A stretch of DNA of 64,000 nt from Schistocerca nitens (Eukaryota; Arthropoda; Insecta; Orthoptera; Acrididae). The notes beneath the pieces are model-generated. The model was not told the origin of the DNA and did not search any database. It saw nothing but the letters and a program-made list of their open reading frames with translations. Location: contig NC_064618.1 in the NCBI RefSeq assembly GCF_023898315.1, positions 248,612,076 to 248,676,075 of the forward strand, written 5' to 3'. The translations under genes were made by a program, and so were the position numbers. Each line of letters begins with the position of its first letter. The stretch's first letter is position 1. Shown here piece after piece: positions 51,930 to 62,858 of this stretch.

Positions 51930-52370
51930 AACACTATTTATAAACTGACAAGGCAGATTAAAGAGTGTCTCAGATTGCCAAAAGAGAAAAGGGACCCACT
52001 TGCAATGTTAGCGCTATACCATATGCCATGCACATGTGGAAATGTCTATGTTGAAATGTCTGGACGATCAGTCAACATCAGGATCATCAAACATAAGTGG
52101 CATTGCAGGTTGGGGCAGGTAGAGAAATTGGCCATGGTGGACCACGTACTGTGTGAGACTGACCATGTAGTAAAATTCGACGACACGGAAGTTCTTGCTG
52201 TCGTTCAGGGAAGCTTCAACAAAAAAAGGTGAATGAATCCTGGATTCACATGCTGCAGAGAAGGACCGTTGCATGAAGCAAGGGGAGAAATTCAGCAGTA
52301 AAGACCATGGAAAAGCCCTTGGGCGTTGGTGCAGCAGGTACATACAATCTGCAGCCATGAGCTCAACTCG
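51930..52370 (+). pseudogene. Penelope-like element GIY-YIG endonuclease fragment
   Basis: TRQIKECLRLPKEKRDPLAM, LYHMPCTCGNVYVEMSGRSV and NIRIIKHKWHCRLGQVEKLA, then FDDTEVLAVVQGSFNKKR. The spacing CxCGxVY-(I/V)-x-x-(S/T)-GRS-xxxR-xxEH is that of the GIY-YIG nuclease at the C-terminus of Penelope-like retroelements, with a CCHH-type Cys pair in front. YIG reads YVE here, so the active site is damaged. An in-frame stop follows at 52230. The RT half is not found. Confidence 0.82.
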
Positions 52371-52516
52371 AGTCCACCTCCAGCAATGGAGGGTGGAGCT
52401 TTGACAAGGCCATCCGTTCGTACTAGTGAAATGTCAGAAAAATTGTGAAACAAACATCAGCTTAAGAACCCAAGACAAAAGCCAACAGAAAATCTGTCAG
52501 ATAAGAAATACATACT

Positions 52517-53468
52517 CACAAGGGAACCTCCCCATCGCACCCCCCTCAGATTTAGTTATAAGTTGGCACAGTGGATAGGCCATGATAAACTGAACACAGA
52601 TCAATTGAGAAAACAGGAAGAAGTTGTGTGGAACTGTGAAAAAATAAACAAAATATACAAACTGAGCAGTCCATGGGCCATATAGGCAACATCATGGACA
52701 ATGTAAGCTTAGGAGCGTCGTGAGCAGCTGTGGAACGAGAGGTCCTTGGTTCAAGTCTTCCCTTGAGTGAAAATTTTACTTTCTTTATTTTTGCGTAGTT
52801 ATTATCTGTCCGTTCGTGCATTGACGTCTCTGTTCACTGTAATAAGTTTAGTGTGTGTGTTTTGCGACCGCATCGCAAAACCGTGCGATTAGTAGACGAA
52901 AGGACGTGCCTCTCCAATGGGAACCGAAAACATTTGATCGCAAGGTCATTAAGTCAACCGATTCCTCCACAGGAAAACACATCTGATATATTCTATACGA
53001 CACTGGTGACGGCATGTGCGTCACATGACAGGAATGTGTTGTGGACCCACCTAACTTGTACACTTGGCGAATTGGTAAAAAGATTCTACCACCTTGCCCG
53101 ATTTAGGTTTTCTTGTGGACGTGATAATCACTCCCAAAAAAGTGATGAAAACATAAGAGTTTGTCACAGAAACTGAAAATAAAAAAACTAAATTTTTCAC
53201 TTGAAGGAAGATTTGAACCAAGAACCTTTCGTTCCGCAGCTGCTCACGTTACCACGAGACCACGGCGCGCCTGCGTTCCCATTCTCCTTGATGTTGCCTA
53301 TCTTCCCATGAACTACTCAGTTTGTATATTTTGCTTATTTTTTTCATAGTTCCACACAACTTCTTCCTGTTTTCTCAATTGATATGTGTTCAGTTTTTCA
53401 AGGCCTATCCACTGTGCAAACTTATAACTAAATCTGAGGGGGTTGCGATGGGGAGGTTTCCTTGTCAG
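52517..53468. repeat. foldback element with about 0.27-kb arms
   Basis: The left arm 52517-52800 and right arm 53180-53468 are inverted copies, starting ACAAGGGAACCTCCCCATCG and its near-complement ending 53466. Each arm ends inward in a tRNA-like stretch (GGTTCAAATCTTCC on the minus strand at about 53200; GGTTCAAGTCTTCC at 52747). The left arm lacks about 20 bp of the tRNA-like part. The centre (52800-53180) has no recognised gene; its 107-aa ORF has no motif. Confidence 0.88.
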
Positions 53469-53569
53469 AACTTTAGAATGCAGTACTATTTAATATGTGT
53501 GCATGAACATGATGCTAATATTAGGTCCAAATTAGTTCACAACATATTTTGAATGCAATCACATTTGCT

Positions 53570-54010
53570 ATTCAAAAAATTCAACAATGATTCTCTTCTT
53601 TTCCTTGCCTTTTCATTCCTCTCCCTGACAAAACCCCAGCAGTAGTCGCCCATCATCGAAGGGTTCCAGTGATCAAGATTACACTGTTCCATCATATGCA
53701 TGTCATAGTGAAGGCTTTCGCCCAGCTAATCACTTACAGTTCCCAAATTTCGCAGAAGGATATTACTGTGGGGATGAAAAAAGTAAATTTGAAGCAACAT
53801 TTTACTCCTGATGCAACTGTTTAATAAATCGTTCATAATGAAAACACCAAGCAGCTAATTCAGTACCTTCATGTCTGGTATCGAATGTTGGATTTTTTAT
53901 CAATTTTTATTTGTGGCCCAACAAATATGCCTTCTTTTAGCTTTGCTTCACTCTGCACAGGAAACTTTTGTGTCAAATGAGTTAAGGGCCCAGAATTAAA
54001 AAAAACTTAA
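53570..54010 (-). pseudogene. unclassified transposon-type ORF fragment
   Basis: Minus strand: SGPLTHLTQKFPVQSEAKLK, EGIFVGPQIKIDKK, then GTELAAWCFHYERFIKQLH in another frame. After stops it continues LLRNLGTVSD, MHMMEQCNLDHWNPSMMGDY and CWGF. I recall a widespread arthropod protein with KEGIFVGPQI, NLGxVSDEQGERFHQDI and WN..M.ADYCW in this order, usually multi-copy. I cannot name its superfamily. Decay is evident. Confidence 0.55.
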
Positions 54011-54149
54011 AAATTCCAAAACCTAACATGCTAGTACATTTTGGGGGTAAAAAAAGAAGTGAAGCTCAGAAACTGAAACAAAATCCTGCAGGGGTAATCT
54101 CTGATGACTGAGATGGAATGATACTAAAATGTAGACTTTCACGGCCGGA

Positions 54150-54455
54150 AATATCATGTCCATTATAATTATGGCTGTTATGCCGTGGTCGGTTGATGAA
54201 TTTTGTCTCAATTCCCAACGTTTCGTCTCCGACTGCGGGAGACATCTTCAAGGGGGTCCGTAGGTCGATGGAAGGTCCAACACACCCACTGGCTTGCTAC
54301 TCGCTAGCGAGCCAGTGGGTGTGTTGGACCTTCCATCGACCTACGGACCCCCTTGAAGATGTCTCCCGCAGTCGGAGATGAAACGTTGGGAATTGAGACA
54401 AAATTCATCAACCAACCACGGCATAACAGCCTGGATAATTATAATGGACATGACA
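54150..54455. repeat. near-perfect palindrome (foldback), 150-bp arms
   Basis: Arms 54150-54295 and 54307-54455 are almost exact reverse complements around CTACTCGCTAGCGAG. They include CAACGTTTCGTCTCCGACTG and its complement. The outer edges weaken at TCATGTCCATTATAATTATG. Probably two head-to-head repeat units (Penelope-LTR-like by recollection). Confidence 0.93.
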
Positions 54456-54544
54456 TGGAATGGTGAATAGTTACTGTTTACCTGTACGTAGTTATGAAAA
54501 TTCAGCTACATCAACTGAAATTAAACAGTATTTGAATTCTTGAA

Positions 54545-54612
54545 CTTCGGAGCATTTAATAAATAGTATAAAAAAAAGGAGGGGGGTGGGGGGGGGGGGG
54601 AAGAAAAAAATG
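54545..54612. repeat. purine-rich low-complexity tract
   Basis: A runs and a G run of 13-14 near 54580-54600. No function inferred. Confidence 0.85.
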
Positions 54613-54617
54613 TGAAA

Positions 54618-55715
54618 AGGTTGCAAGAGCCAATTACAAATGAATATTGCAAAGTCTGGAACCTTTATATATGCTAAATGTGTCAGTGAAATTGAAGTCA
54701 TGAGTTATGTAACTGGCAAGAGAATTCTGATTTTGGTTACAGATATCCTGTCAGTTCCAGATGTCAGCTATAACATGCTGTCAGTAGTTAATCTTGAATC
54801 AAAAGGTCTGTGCATAGTTTTTGAGAACTATAAAGGTATTATTCAAAAGTACAACATAACTCTTGCTATTGCATATACAAATGAGTCAAACATGTACACA
54901 CCCAAATTTCATGCATAAAGAACTTCAATGTCGTGTAGCTTCGCCGACAGAGATGATTGAATAGTGGCTTAGTAAGCTGGCTCATCGGAGTTACAATAAT
55001 ATTTAAGTTGCAGACGCATGTTGACAGAATGAACTTCAAACCTGACTAGTCATATTATGATTTTTACCATACATCTATTGAAGGGAAATAGATGTTGCAG
55101 CCCCATAAAACAAGAAGAGTAGAAACTTGCTCATAGTGATACAATTGAACCAGTTCCTCCAGGTTCATATGAAAGAAAAGGTTTATTTTAACATTTACTA
55201 ATGAGTTTACTCACTTTTTGTGTATATTTTCTGGAAACAAATTCAGAAGTGCCAAAGTTTTTCAAGATTTTTGAAATAATACCTACATGTCAGTTTAATT
55301 TGAAAATAAGTTGTCTTAATTCTGATAATAGGCAAGAGTATGTATTTAATGATCTGAAGACTTTCTGTGAAGACCTGACCATTCAATTTGAGTTCATAAT
55401 GCAATATAAATGCAGCGGAATAGGGTTTCTGCATGTCTAAATACAACTATTTTGGATAATGTGCATCATATGCTTCTCTAATCAAAACTTGACAAGTTTA
55501 TGGAGAAAACAGTGTTGGCCACAGTCTGTACTACAAATAGGAGTCCAGCTACAGCCTTGGAAGGAAAAGTACCAGTGGTTCTATAGCGCGGGAGAGAATA
55601 ACTCAGGGAAGATGAAGGTTTTTGGTTGTGTGGCCTCTTGTTTAATCAGAAGTCACTATTTTATGATGTCAGAAGTAAGTCAAATAAATACTTATTATTA
55701 CAAATAAACTGGTAT
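54618..55715 (+). pseudogene. Ty1/copia pol remnant (gag-pre-integrase and integrase)
   Basis: Frame 54640-54918: VTDILSVPDVSYNMLSVVNL and ESKGLCIVFENYKGIIQKYN, the post-protease region of copia polyproteins. Then SPTEMIE*WLSKLAHRSYNN, the gag-pre-integrase with its His. Integrase pieces at 55201-55440: YFLETNSEVPKFFKIFEIIP and LNSDNRQEYVFNDLKTFCED (second Asp as SDN). Then SLWRKQCWPQSVLQIGVQLQ and KMKVFGCVAS (55459-55660). Several stops, and no LTRs found. RT and RNase H are not recognised downstream. Confidence 0.8.
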
Positions 55716-57640
55716 TTTGTGTGCCTGAGGAATACCTGCAGCTCTCTAAATTTTTCAGAAATTGTTATTGTGATTTTGTTAGTTTAAGTTATCAAGCAAA
55801 ATTACATTTTTAATCTTATAGGGAAATCATTTGGATTATAAAACTGTAATTATATTGTAAATCTTAATAAAGATGTCAACACTAATGGCAGTGTTAAAAA
55901 GTTATACTAGTGACCAGTGCTCTCATTTTTAGAAACCTATATCAGATGTGGGCTGCAACTGCATCCTCAGTTTTTAATTCAAGACTCAGTTATATGTCAG
56001 TTTTACTGAGCCTGATTGTTAATGGAAAGTTTTGTAATGGAGAAGTGAAGGAACTATAGATAAACTACAGTGAAAGTTGAAAAAAATTGTTTGTGATAAA
56101 ATTATTTCTAATGATGTAAGGATTCACTATATTTCAACAGAATTACCCTGGTACTTTCTGTAGCAAAAGAAAATGGTGTGCTAATTTGATCAACAATCAC
56201 CACCATCTCTGATTCATTAAGATAAGTATTTTAATACTAATGAATTGTTTCCAGCTCCAAAACTTTTTATCTTTTAACAAAACTCTGTAAAACAATTAGA
56301 AGATTGCAATTTTTGGACTTTAACATTCATGCAGTTTATGTCTCAGTTGTGAGCGGGAGTGTTTCGATGATGCACACACTTCATTTTAAATGCCTTACTC
56401 CAACTTATGATAATGAGCAATTTGTTTGTACGCCATAATTCAAAGTGAAAACATCACTCTTTGATTTTCATAAAACCTGAAATGAATCATAAAATACAGT
56501 TGCATTAAAAAGAAGACAACACTTAACTGCAAAGTATTTACTGTCAATACTGCAAGGAAATTTACAAAAATAGCTGTAGCTCATAAAATTATGTATCAGA
56601 TGCTGTGAAGTTTAACAAAGATATAGAACACATGTTGTGGCATTAGTAACAGAAATTTTCAACAAAAAATGTATGTTTCAAGTTAGGACACACTTGAAAC
56701 ATACAAAATTCATGTGACCATTTGGTACAGCACAAGTACTGTCGGTGCGGATTGGCGTCAGCAAACAGTAGAATGCTGGTAATGACCATATTTGTAAAAG
56801 CCACAAAGTAATGTCTTTCTTCTTGCAATTTTGTTCTCAGTATGGAAAAAGTCATGGAAATATGAATGTGACCAATAACATGCCTCCTGATAATATAATG
56901 CTGTAGTGATTCAGTTTAGGAGTATAAGCTGCTTACTTCTTACTTTGAACTTCTGATTGTTGGTGATTTTTGTCCATGAGGTGAGCTCTGTTTAACAAAT
57001 ATTGTCATATTCTAGGGCGAAAACATAACTATTTAACTGGCTTAGGGATGTATATAAGCAACCAACACACTGTCTCTGTATAACTGTGCAGTGATTTATT
57101 ATTCCACATGTAATGACATGGACTTCCAAAGCCATACTATTCCATACATAGAAAGCCTTCATCTGAAGGCATGTTTTGTCAGATAGTAACAGGTTTTAGC
57201 TTCCTGCCAAACCAAAATCTGTCTTATATCACTTCACAAGCTAAGCTTGGAGTTCATAGGAATCTACTTATTGTTTAAAATGCAAGCAGCTTTCATGGCT
57301 GCAATTCAGCAGCTTAGCTTGTTGATAATCATCATCTTCAGTGAGGTGTGTAACTCAGCTAAGCTGCTTTTCTCCACCTGGAATAACACCGGGGTCCATT
57401 TAACATATGTCAGCTGGTCTGTGTTGGGTTAAATAAATGATGAAGCCAAAACAGTCAAAATACTTTTAAAACTTATTTATTGCATTCCTAACTGACAAAG
57501 ACTGATGTGGGTTTAGTGCCTGAGAACAGGTGTCATACTGTCTCCCCTCGGGTACCGCTGTTGTTCCCTACATAGCTTCCAACAATAACTGAATTATATT
57601 TTACATTCAAAATTTTTGGTAACTTTTTCAGGAAGCAGCA
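55716..57640. other. unassigned AT-rich sequence
   Basis: May contain eroded copia 3' sequence, but no RT or RNase H motif is visible. A hairpin AGCAGCTTAGCT / AGCTAAGCTGCT lies at 57309-57320 and 57358-57369. Confidence 0.45.
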
Positions 57641-57644
57641 ATCT

Positions 57645-57967
57645 TGTAATCTATATAAAATCAGTGAAAAAACAGTCCAGATCATGATAGTATTTTATTA
57701 AAATGACCAGTTCCGGCCTATACTTAGGCCATCTTCAGACAACACCATCAGCTGAAGTTGATGATGCATACAACAGCCAGTTCACCTCAGTCACTGAAAT
57801 TTTAAAGTTGTAAAGTTTCAGTGACTGAGGTTAACTGGCTGTTGCACACATCATCTACTTCAGCTGATGGTGCTGTCTGAAGATGGCCTGAGTATAGGCC
57901 GCAACCGGTCATTTTAATAAAATACTATTGCAGTGCAGACTGTTTTTCAACGATTTTATATGTATTA
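57645..57967. repeat. foldback palindrome with hammerhead-like core
   Basis: Arms 57645-57803 and 57808-57967 are inverted copies (for example TAGTATTTTATTAAAATGAC near 57690 and its complement near 57925). The inner ends are GTCACTGAAATTTTAAAG / CTTTAAAATTTCAGTGAC-like. Each arm contains a TGAAGATGGCC hairpin motif discussed in the findings. Confidence 0.9.
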
Positions 57968-58925
57968 CACATTTTTTCAATCAGACTTATTTGAGTTTAC
58001 AATTGAGATTTCATTGCTTTTACAAAACTGGTTATGAAATTTAGTTTTAAAATTCATGACGATGTTTTTGAATCAGTTAGCATGTCAAAATACTACAATG
58101 TTCATGATAAAATTATGTGAAATATGTATCTGTAACAACATTCTAATTTTTTGTTAATAGATTTACAAACACAGACTGAATTTTGTTCCTAACATGAATG
58201 CTGTGATTTTACAGTTAACTGTATTGTAACTACTATTACTTTTCTACATATGAATTCTGTGAATAATAAATTGGACTTTGTTTGCATTGTTTTTGACATA
58301 TTTTCACTTTGTGGTTCAGTATCTTTAGAAATTAGTTGCAGTTATCTTAACTGGTCTTGCTACATCTCAAGTTGATCTAATTTCATCAGTACAGTAATCC
58401 AGTAATGTTACAAGACAAGCTCTTTCATTTTCATAACTTCACAACCTTATATCGGACATTTTGTTACCTTCAGAATTGTAATTTTCATGAAATGTTGTTT
58501 TATTCTGCTACATTAAATGTTGAGCACATATACGCAAAGGTGAAAATCTTGAAAAGCAACCTGTGTCGGTAAATTAAATACAACTAAACACTGAGTTACA
58601 TACAACAAATATGCAAAAACTATGAAAAGCATTCAAGATCAACTGACTAAAAGACACCTATCTAGCAGTATGTGGCAGTCCCTTTCATCCTTATGACAGC
58701 ATTGAATCATGGAATAGACTCTGTGAGACACTGAACACATCTAGGAGAGTCATATTAACTATGACTGCTCATTTGCTGCCTATAAATTACAAAGATTGGT
58801 CAGAGCTGGGCCCAAGGGGAAATATTTCTTTTGATGATACTTAGACATACTCTACAGGGATGAGTGTGAGATATTTAGTGAAGCCAAACAAGCTCTCTCA
58901 TATCCCTAAAGTGTTCCTCAAATGA
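57968..58925. other. unassigned AT-rich sequence
   Basis: No gene, repeat or domain recognised. Confidence 0.4.
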
Positions 58926-58929
58926 ATCT

Positions 58930-59215
58930 GCCACAATTTGGAAGCAATGGGATGGCAGATTTCATTATGAAACTTACACTCTGCAGCAGAGTGGGTACTG
59001 TTTTGAAACTTCCTAACAGATTTAAACTGCTTGCTGGACCAGGACTGAAACTTGGAACAATGCCTTTTATGGGAAACACTTTTTCTAACTGAGCTATACA
59101 GGTATGACCCATGACCGGCCTTTACTTCTTTACTTCTGTCAGCACATCACTCTTACTTTACGAACTTTACAAAAGTTCTCCTGCATGCCTTGCAGGTCTA
59201 GCACTTGTGGAAGAA
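58930..59215 (-). repeat. tRNA-derived SINE, fourth family (D), degenerate
   Basis: On the minus strand a leader (TGCTAGACCTGCAAGGCATG ... GTAAAGTTCGTAAAGTAAG) is followed by a tRNA-like GTATAGCTCAGTTAGAAAAA (A box), a weak B box and a tail AATCTGTTAGGAAGTTTC ... CTCTGCTGCAGAGTGTAAG. I recall this order (leader, tRNA-like head, GCTGCAGAGTG tail) from a common insect repeat. No TSD found. Confidence 0.65.
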
Positions 59216-59415
59216 ACACTGTCTTGCTGAAAGAACAGATGACATGCAATGTGCTGTTGGTGAACAAATAATTGCATGTGACTGGGCAGTATGTTTCCTT
59301 GAGAGATGATGGCAGACATATCAGGGTTTCCATTGCAACCCATTAAGCATCACCCACACAGGAAAATATCTTCAGCACATCGATGGATAGTGCCCTATTA
59401 GCAAATAGGATGCAT
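59216..59415. other. unassigned; possible LINE 5' leader
   Basis: No motif seen. It lies directly upstream of the LINE ORF and may be its leader. Confidence 0.35.
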
Positions 59416-59503
59416 CATCTAATGTAGCTACCTTTACAGTAATACTGCTGGACCAGGGAGACCTGTAAAGCCTGCTGGTCTGTCTGGCAAAATATTAACA
59501 GAT

Positions 59504-61084
59504 ATGTTCCAGCAGGATCGAAATAATCTTCAAACCATTCACTCTGAGCCCAGGAAACTAGATGTATCCGAACATTGTCAAAATGGGGCCTGGCTACCAG
59601 CAGTAGACTTACAAACAACTGAAGATATCAGCTGTATAGAAGTGCCCTTAAGAAGACAATCTGAACCTTCATCTTTACTGCCCAGGATTAGCAAAAATAG
59701 TCTTCTGTTCCTACATATTAATATACAGTCTTTAAGAAATAAGTTGGAAGAATTGCGGTACTGGTTAGAAACTTCCAACTGTGGTATACTTAGTGTAAAT
59801 GAGCACTGGCTATAATCATCAGAAATTGACCTCAATATTCCATTTGGTTACTCCTTAGCTAGTAATTACTGCAGATCAACAATTGGACATGGGGGTGTTG
59901 CAATATATATTAAGAATGGACTAAATCTACAATACTTTACTATTGATGTCACAGACCTGTGTATAGATACCACCTTTGAGGCTGCAGTTGTACATATACC
60001 TAAACATAATATTATTGTTGCATCTGTATATCGCACACCATCTTCCAGTGAATATGAATTTATAGTAAATTTAAAAAAAAACTGTTAGTCTTACTAACCA
60101 AGCCTAAATATAAATACCAAAGGATCTTAATTTTTGGTGATATTAATATGGATATCAGGGTACAGAGTCATACCATATTGGAATTCTTGGGTAGCCTAAG
60201 AGCTTTTGATTGCTATGTCTAAATGATAAGCCTACAAGATATAATGCATGCTTAGACAATATAATAAGTAATATCCATGAAAATAATGTTGAAATTGGAG
60301 TAGTCAAGTTAGGCCTAGCTGACCATGATGGCCTGTGGATTACAGTTCCAGCCATTCCAGATGAACAACACAAAACTGTTAGACCTATGAATGAATGCAA
60401 CATAAGAGAGTTTAGAACTAGATTAAGGTCAGTTAACTGGAATGACATCTTATACAAAGATATGTGTGTGAACAACACAAGCAAATTATTTATAGAGGAA
60501 ATTGCAAGAATATTTGAAGAGTGTTTCCCCGATTAGTAAAAAGACAGAATAATAACCAAGCTCATAAACCACAGAGACTAAATAATTGGTTTACACCATA
60601 CCTCAACAGCATCAGGAGTATGCTTCTTATGTTTAAGGACAGATCTCATAACAGCAGCAAGTACAAAGAGATGTACATTAGAATAAGAAAAATTTATAGA
60701 TCTGAAATAAGTTTGTCAAAACATAGGGCAAATGATAACTATATTCTTAAATCCAGAAACAGCTGTAAAGCTGCCTGGGAAGTAATTAAAAGTGAAATAA
60801 ATAGACCAACAACTCAACTAGCTATACCCATTGCCCCAGATATCTTAAACTCACACTTTGTTAACTTCAGTTTACAACAATATTTGTCTCCCCTCAACGC
60901 TATGCTTCATGCTAAAACTCTTTTAGGTTCAAATAAGTATGTAGTTCATAAATTCTGCTGGGCAACAGTAACTGAAAATGACGTTAGCAAAGCAATAGGC
61001 AAACTAAGTAGTTCCAGAGCAGAGGACTTCTATGGTCTGTCAAACTTTGTCATAAAGAAGATATCAAGTGATCTGTTCCCCTAA
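59504..61084 (+). pseudogene. LINE endonuclease and linker, broken
   Basis: Frame 59504-59815 ends FLHINIQSLRNKLEELRYWL, the start of an APE domain (Asn in NIQS), then SVNEHWL and a stop. Then GHGGVAIYIKNGLN and VASVYRTPSSSEYEF (59880-60060), and NIISNIHENNVEIGVVKLGL with ADHDGLWI (60210-60360; usually SDH). The linker 60521-61084 includes NNWFTPYLNSIRSMLLMFKD, SRNSCKAAWEVIKSEINRPT and SKAIGKLSSSRAEDFYGLSN, the first RT contact region. Confidence 0.78.
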
Positions 61085-61089
61085 CCACT

Positions 61090-62462
61090 CTCATTAACCG
61101 TATATTATAGCAAGGGATTTTCCCCGACTGTTTGAAAATAGCAGTAACTATTCCCATATTTAAGAAAGGAGATAAATCAAATCCAAGTAACTATTGCCCT
61201 ATCTCATTAATCCCAATAATATCTAAAATAATTGAAGACTGTGTTCACCAACAAATGAATCACTATTTTCAGAGGAATAACTAGTTAAGTAACTCACAGT
61301 ATTGATTCAGGTCTAAACTATCCACAGTTAAAGCGGTTGGAAATATTGTTAGTGATATATACGATGGCTTTGAAAATAAATTAATCTCTTGTGCTACTCT
61401 CCTAGACCTGAGTAAAGCATTTGACACTGTATCTCATAGTACTTTGATCATAAAATTAATACACTACGGCATGAAGAGGACACCCTGAAATTATTAGAAT
61501 CCTACTTAAGCAACGGAGTACAATTTGTTAGTGTAAATGGGCAGCTGTCAAACCCGCAAACAATAAAAAGAGGTGTGCCACAGGGTTCCATACTTGGACC
61601 CTTCCTGTTTGTAGTGTACATTAATGATATGCCACAGTATTTACCCTGTAAAACAGTCCTCTATCCTGATGATACAACTTTTATCAATTCAGGACAGACT
61701 CTTGAATCTGTACAAGAAAAAAATAATATAATATTTGAAAAATCGGTTCATTGGTTTAGTGCAAACTCCCTATTCATAAATGAAACAAAAACTGAGGAAA
61801 TATTCTTTAATTTGAAGATATCAAACAAAGAAAATAAGTCTGTTAAACTGTTAGGAATGATGATTGGCCAGAAACTTAGCTGGGATAAACATATCACATA
61901 CGTCTGTTCTAAACTTGCACATGCTATGTTCCTACTTTATAAGCTTAGGAGTAATGTCAGCCAAAACTTACTGCTGCATTCATATTTTGCTTATATCCAC
62001 CCCCATCTTTCATATGGTATTCTGCTCTGGGGAAATTCTCCCAATTCAATATAAATTTTCAGATGGCAAAAAAAAGCTCTTCGATGTATAGTGGGTTTAT
62101 CTCCTAGGGATACATGCAGGGAACATTTCAAAAAACTTAACATCATGACAGTTCCTTGTTTGTACATCTATTATTGCTTATTACACATAAAAGAAAACAT
62201 AGCTCAATATCCCCTTAGGTCATCTGTCCACACCCACAATACAAGACGAAACCACACAATTGATCTGCCATATTCTAGACTGTCCAAGATACATAATAGT
62301 TATAAATATGTAGGCCTCGAACTGTTCAATATGCTCCCTAAAATTGTACAAACAGTATCTAAAAATAAATTTAAGATAACATTGGGTCAATGGCTCAAAG
62401 GTAAAGCATTTTATTCAGTTGATGAATATAGAGATTGTAATATGGCAGATTTGCTGTTTTAA
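61090..62462 (+). pseudogene. LINE reverse transcriptase and C-terminus, broken
   Basis: VTIPIFKKGDKSNPSNYCPI, then CATLLDLSKAFDTVSHSTL (motif A, near 61395-61445). Frame 61575-62054: MPQGSILGPFLFVVYINDMP (motif B) and TVLYPDDTTFINSG, where YPDD replaces the usual YADD but both Asp remain. Then KLLGMMIGQKLSWDKHITYV and HPHLSYGILLWGNS. After a shift, 62091-62462 gives FKKLNIMTVPCLYIYYCLLH, SSVHTHNTRRNHTIDLPYSR and KYVGLELFNMLPKIVQ, the conserved C-terminal region. Confidence 0.85.
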
Positions 62463-62858
62463 CATAGAGAAAGGTACCTCTGCCTGTAGTAGGACCTAAA
62501 TTTGGAAAAACAATATCTAACATATAGGCATAATAGATCTATTTTGAGTGCTCTATATTTGTATCAATAGCTTAGGATAATGACATAGTGTTATCAAAAT
62601 GTATATGATAATGACATAATGCCATCAACATGAATACTCCCCGCTTAATATAAATCTGTATAATGTTTTCTTTTTTCTTGTAAAATTAACAATATATAAA
62701 ATTCCAAATGTGTGCTATTGTACTACACTAAAATTCATATGATTTATATATACATTGTTATGAGAATATAACCATCTTTATATTGTAATTGAACTTATTG
62801 ATGAAGCCCATTGTATAAGAAAATACTGAATGGCTAATAAAGATTATTCTTCTTATTC

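Larger units (their letters stand above)
59420..62858 (+). mobile_element. CR1/jockey-type LINE, nearly full-length, mutated
   Basis: APE endonuclease, RT and C-terminal region follow in order on the plus strand over 3.4 kb. The 3' end is GGCTAATAAAGATTATTCTT with an (ATTCTT)-like repeat tail at 62836-62858, typical of LINEs that end in short tandem repeats. The clade (CR1, Daphne or jockey group) is inferred from LSKAFDTVSH, GVPQGSILGP and the C-terminal HNTR motif. Many frameshifts and stops. Confidence 0.83.

Noticed and set aside
52853-53176. 107-aa ORF in the centre of the foldback as a gene
   Set aside because: No motif; the unit is a repeat and the ORF spans the spacer between the arms.
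57877-57913. Calling a functional hammerhead ribozyme
   Set aside because: GAAA reads GCAA and no complementary stem I is visible; kept only as a speculative finding.
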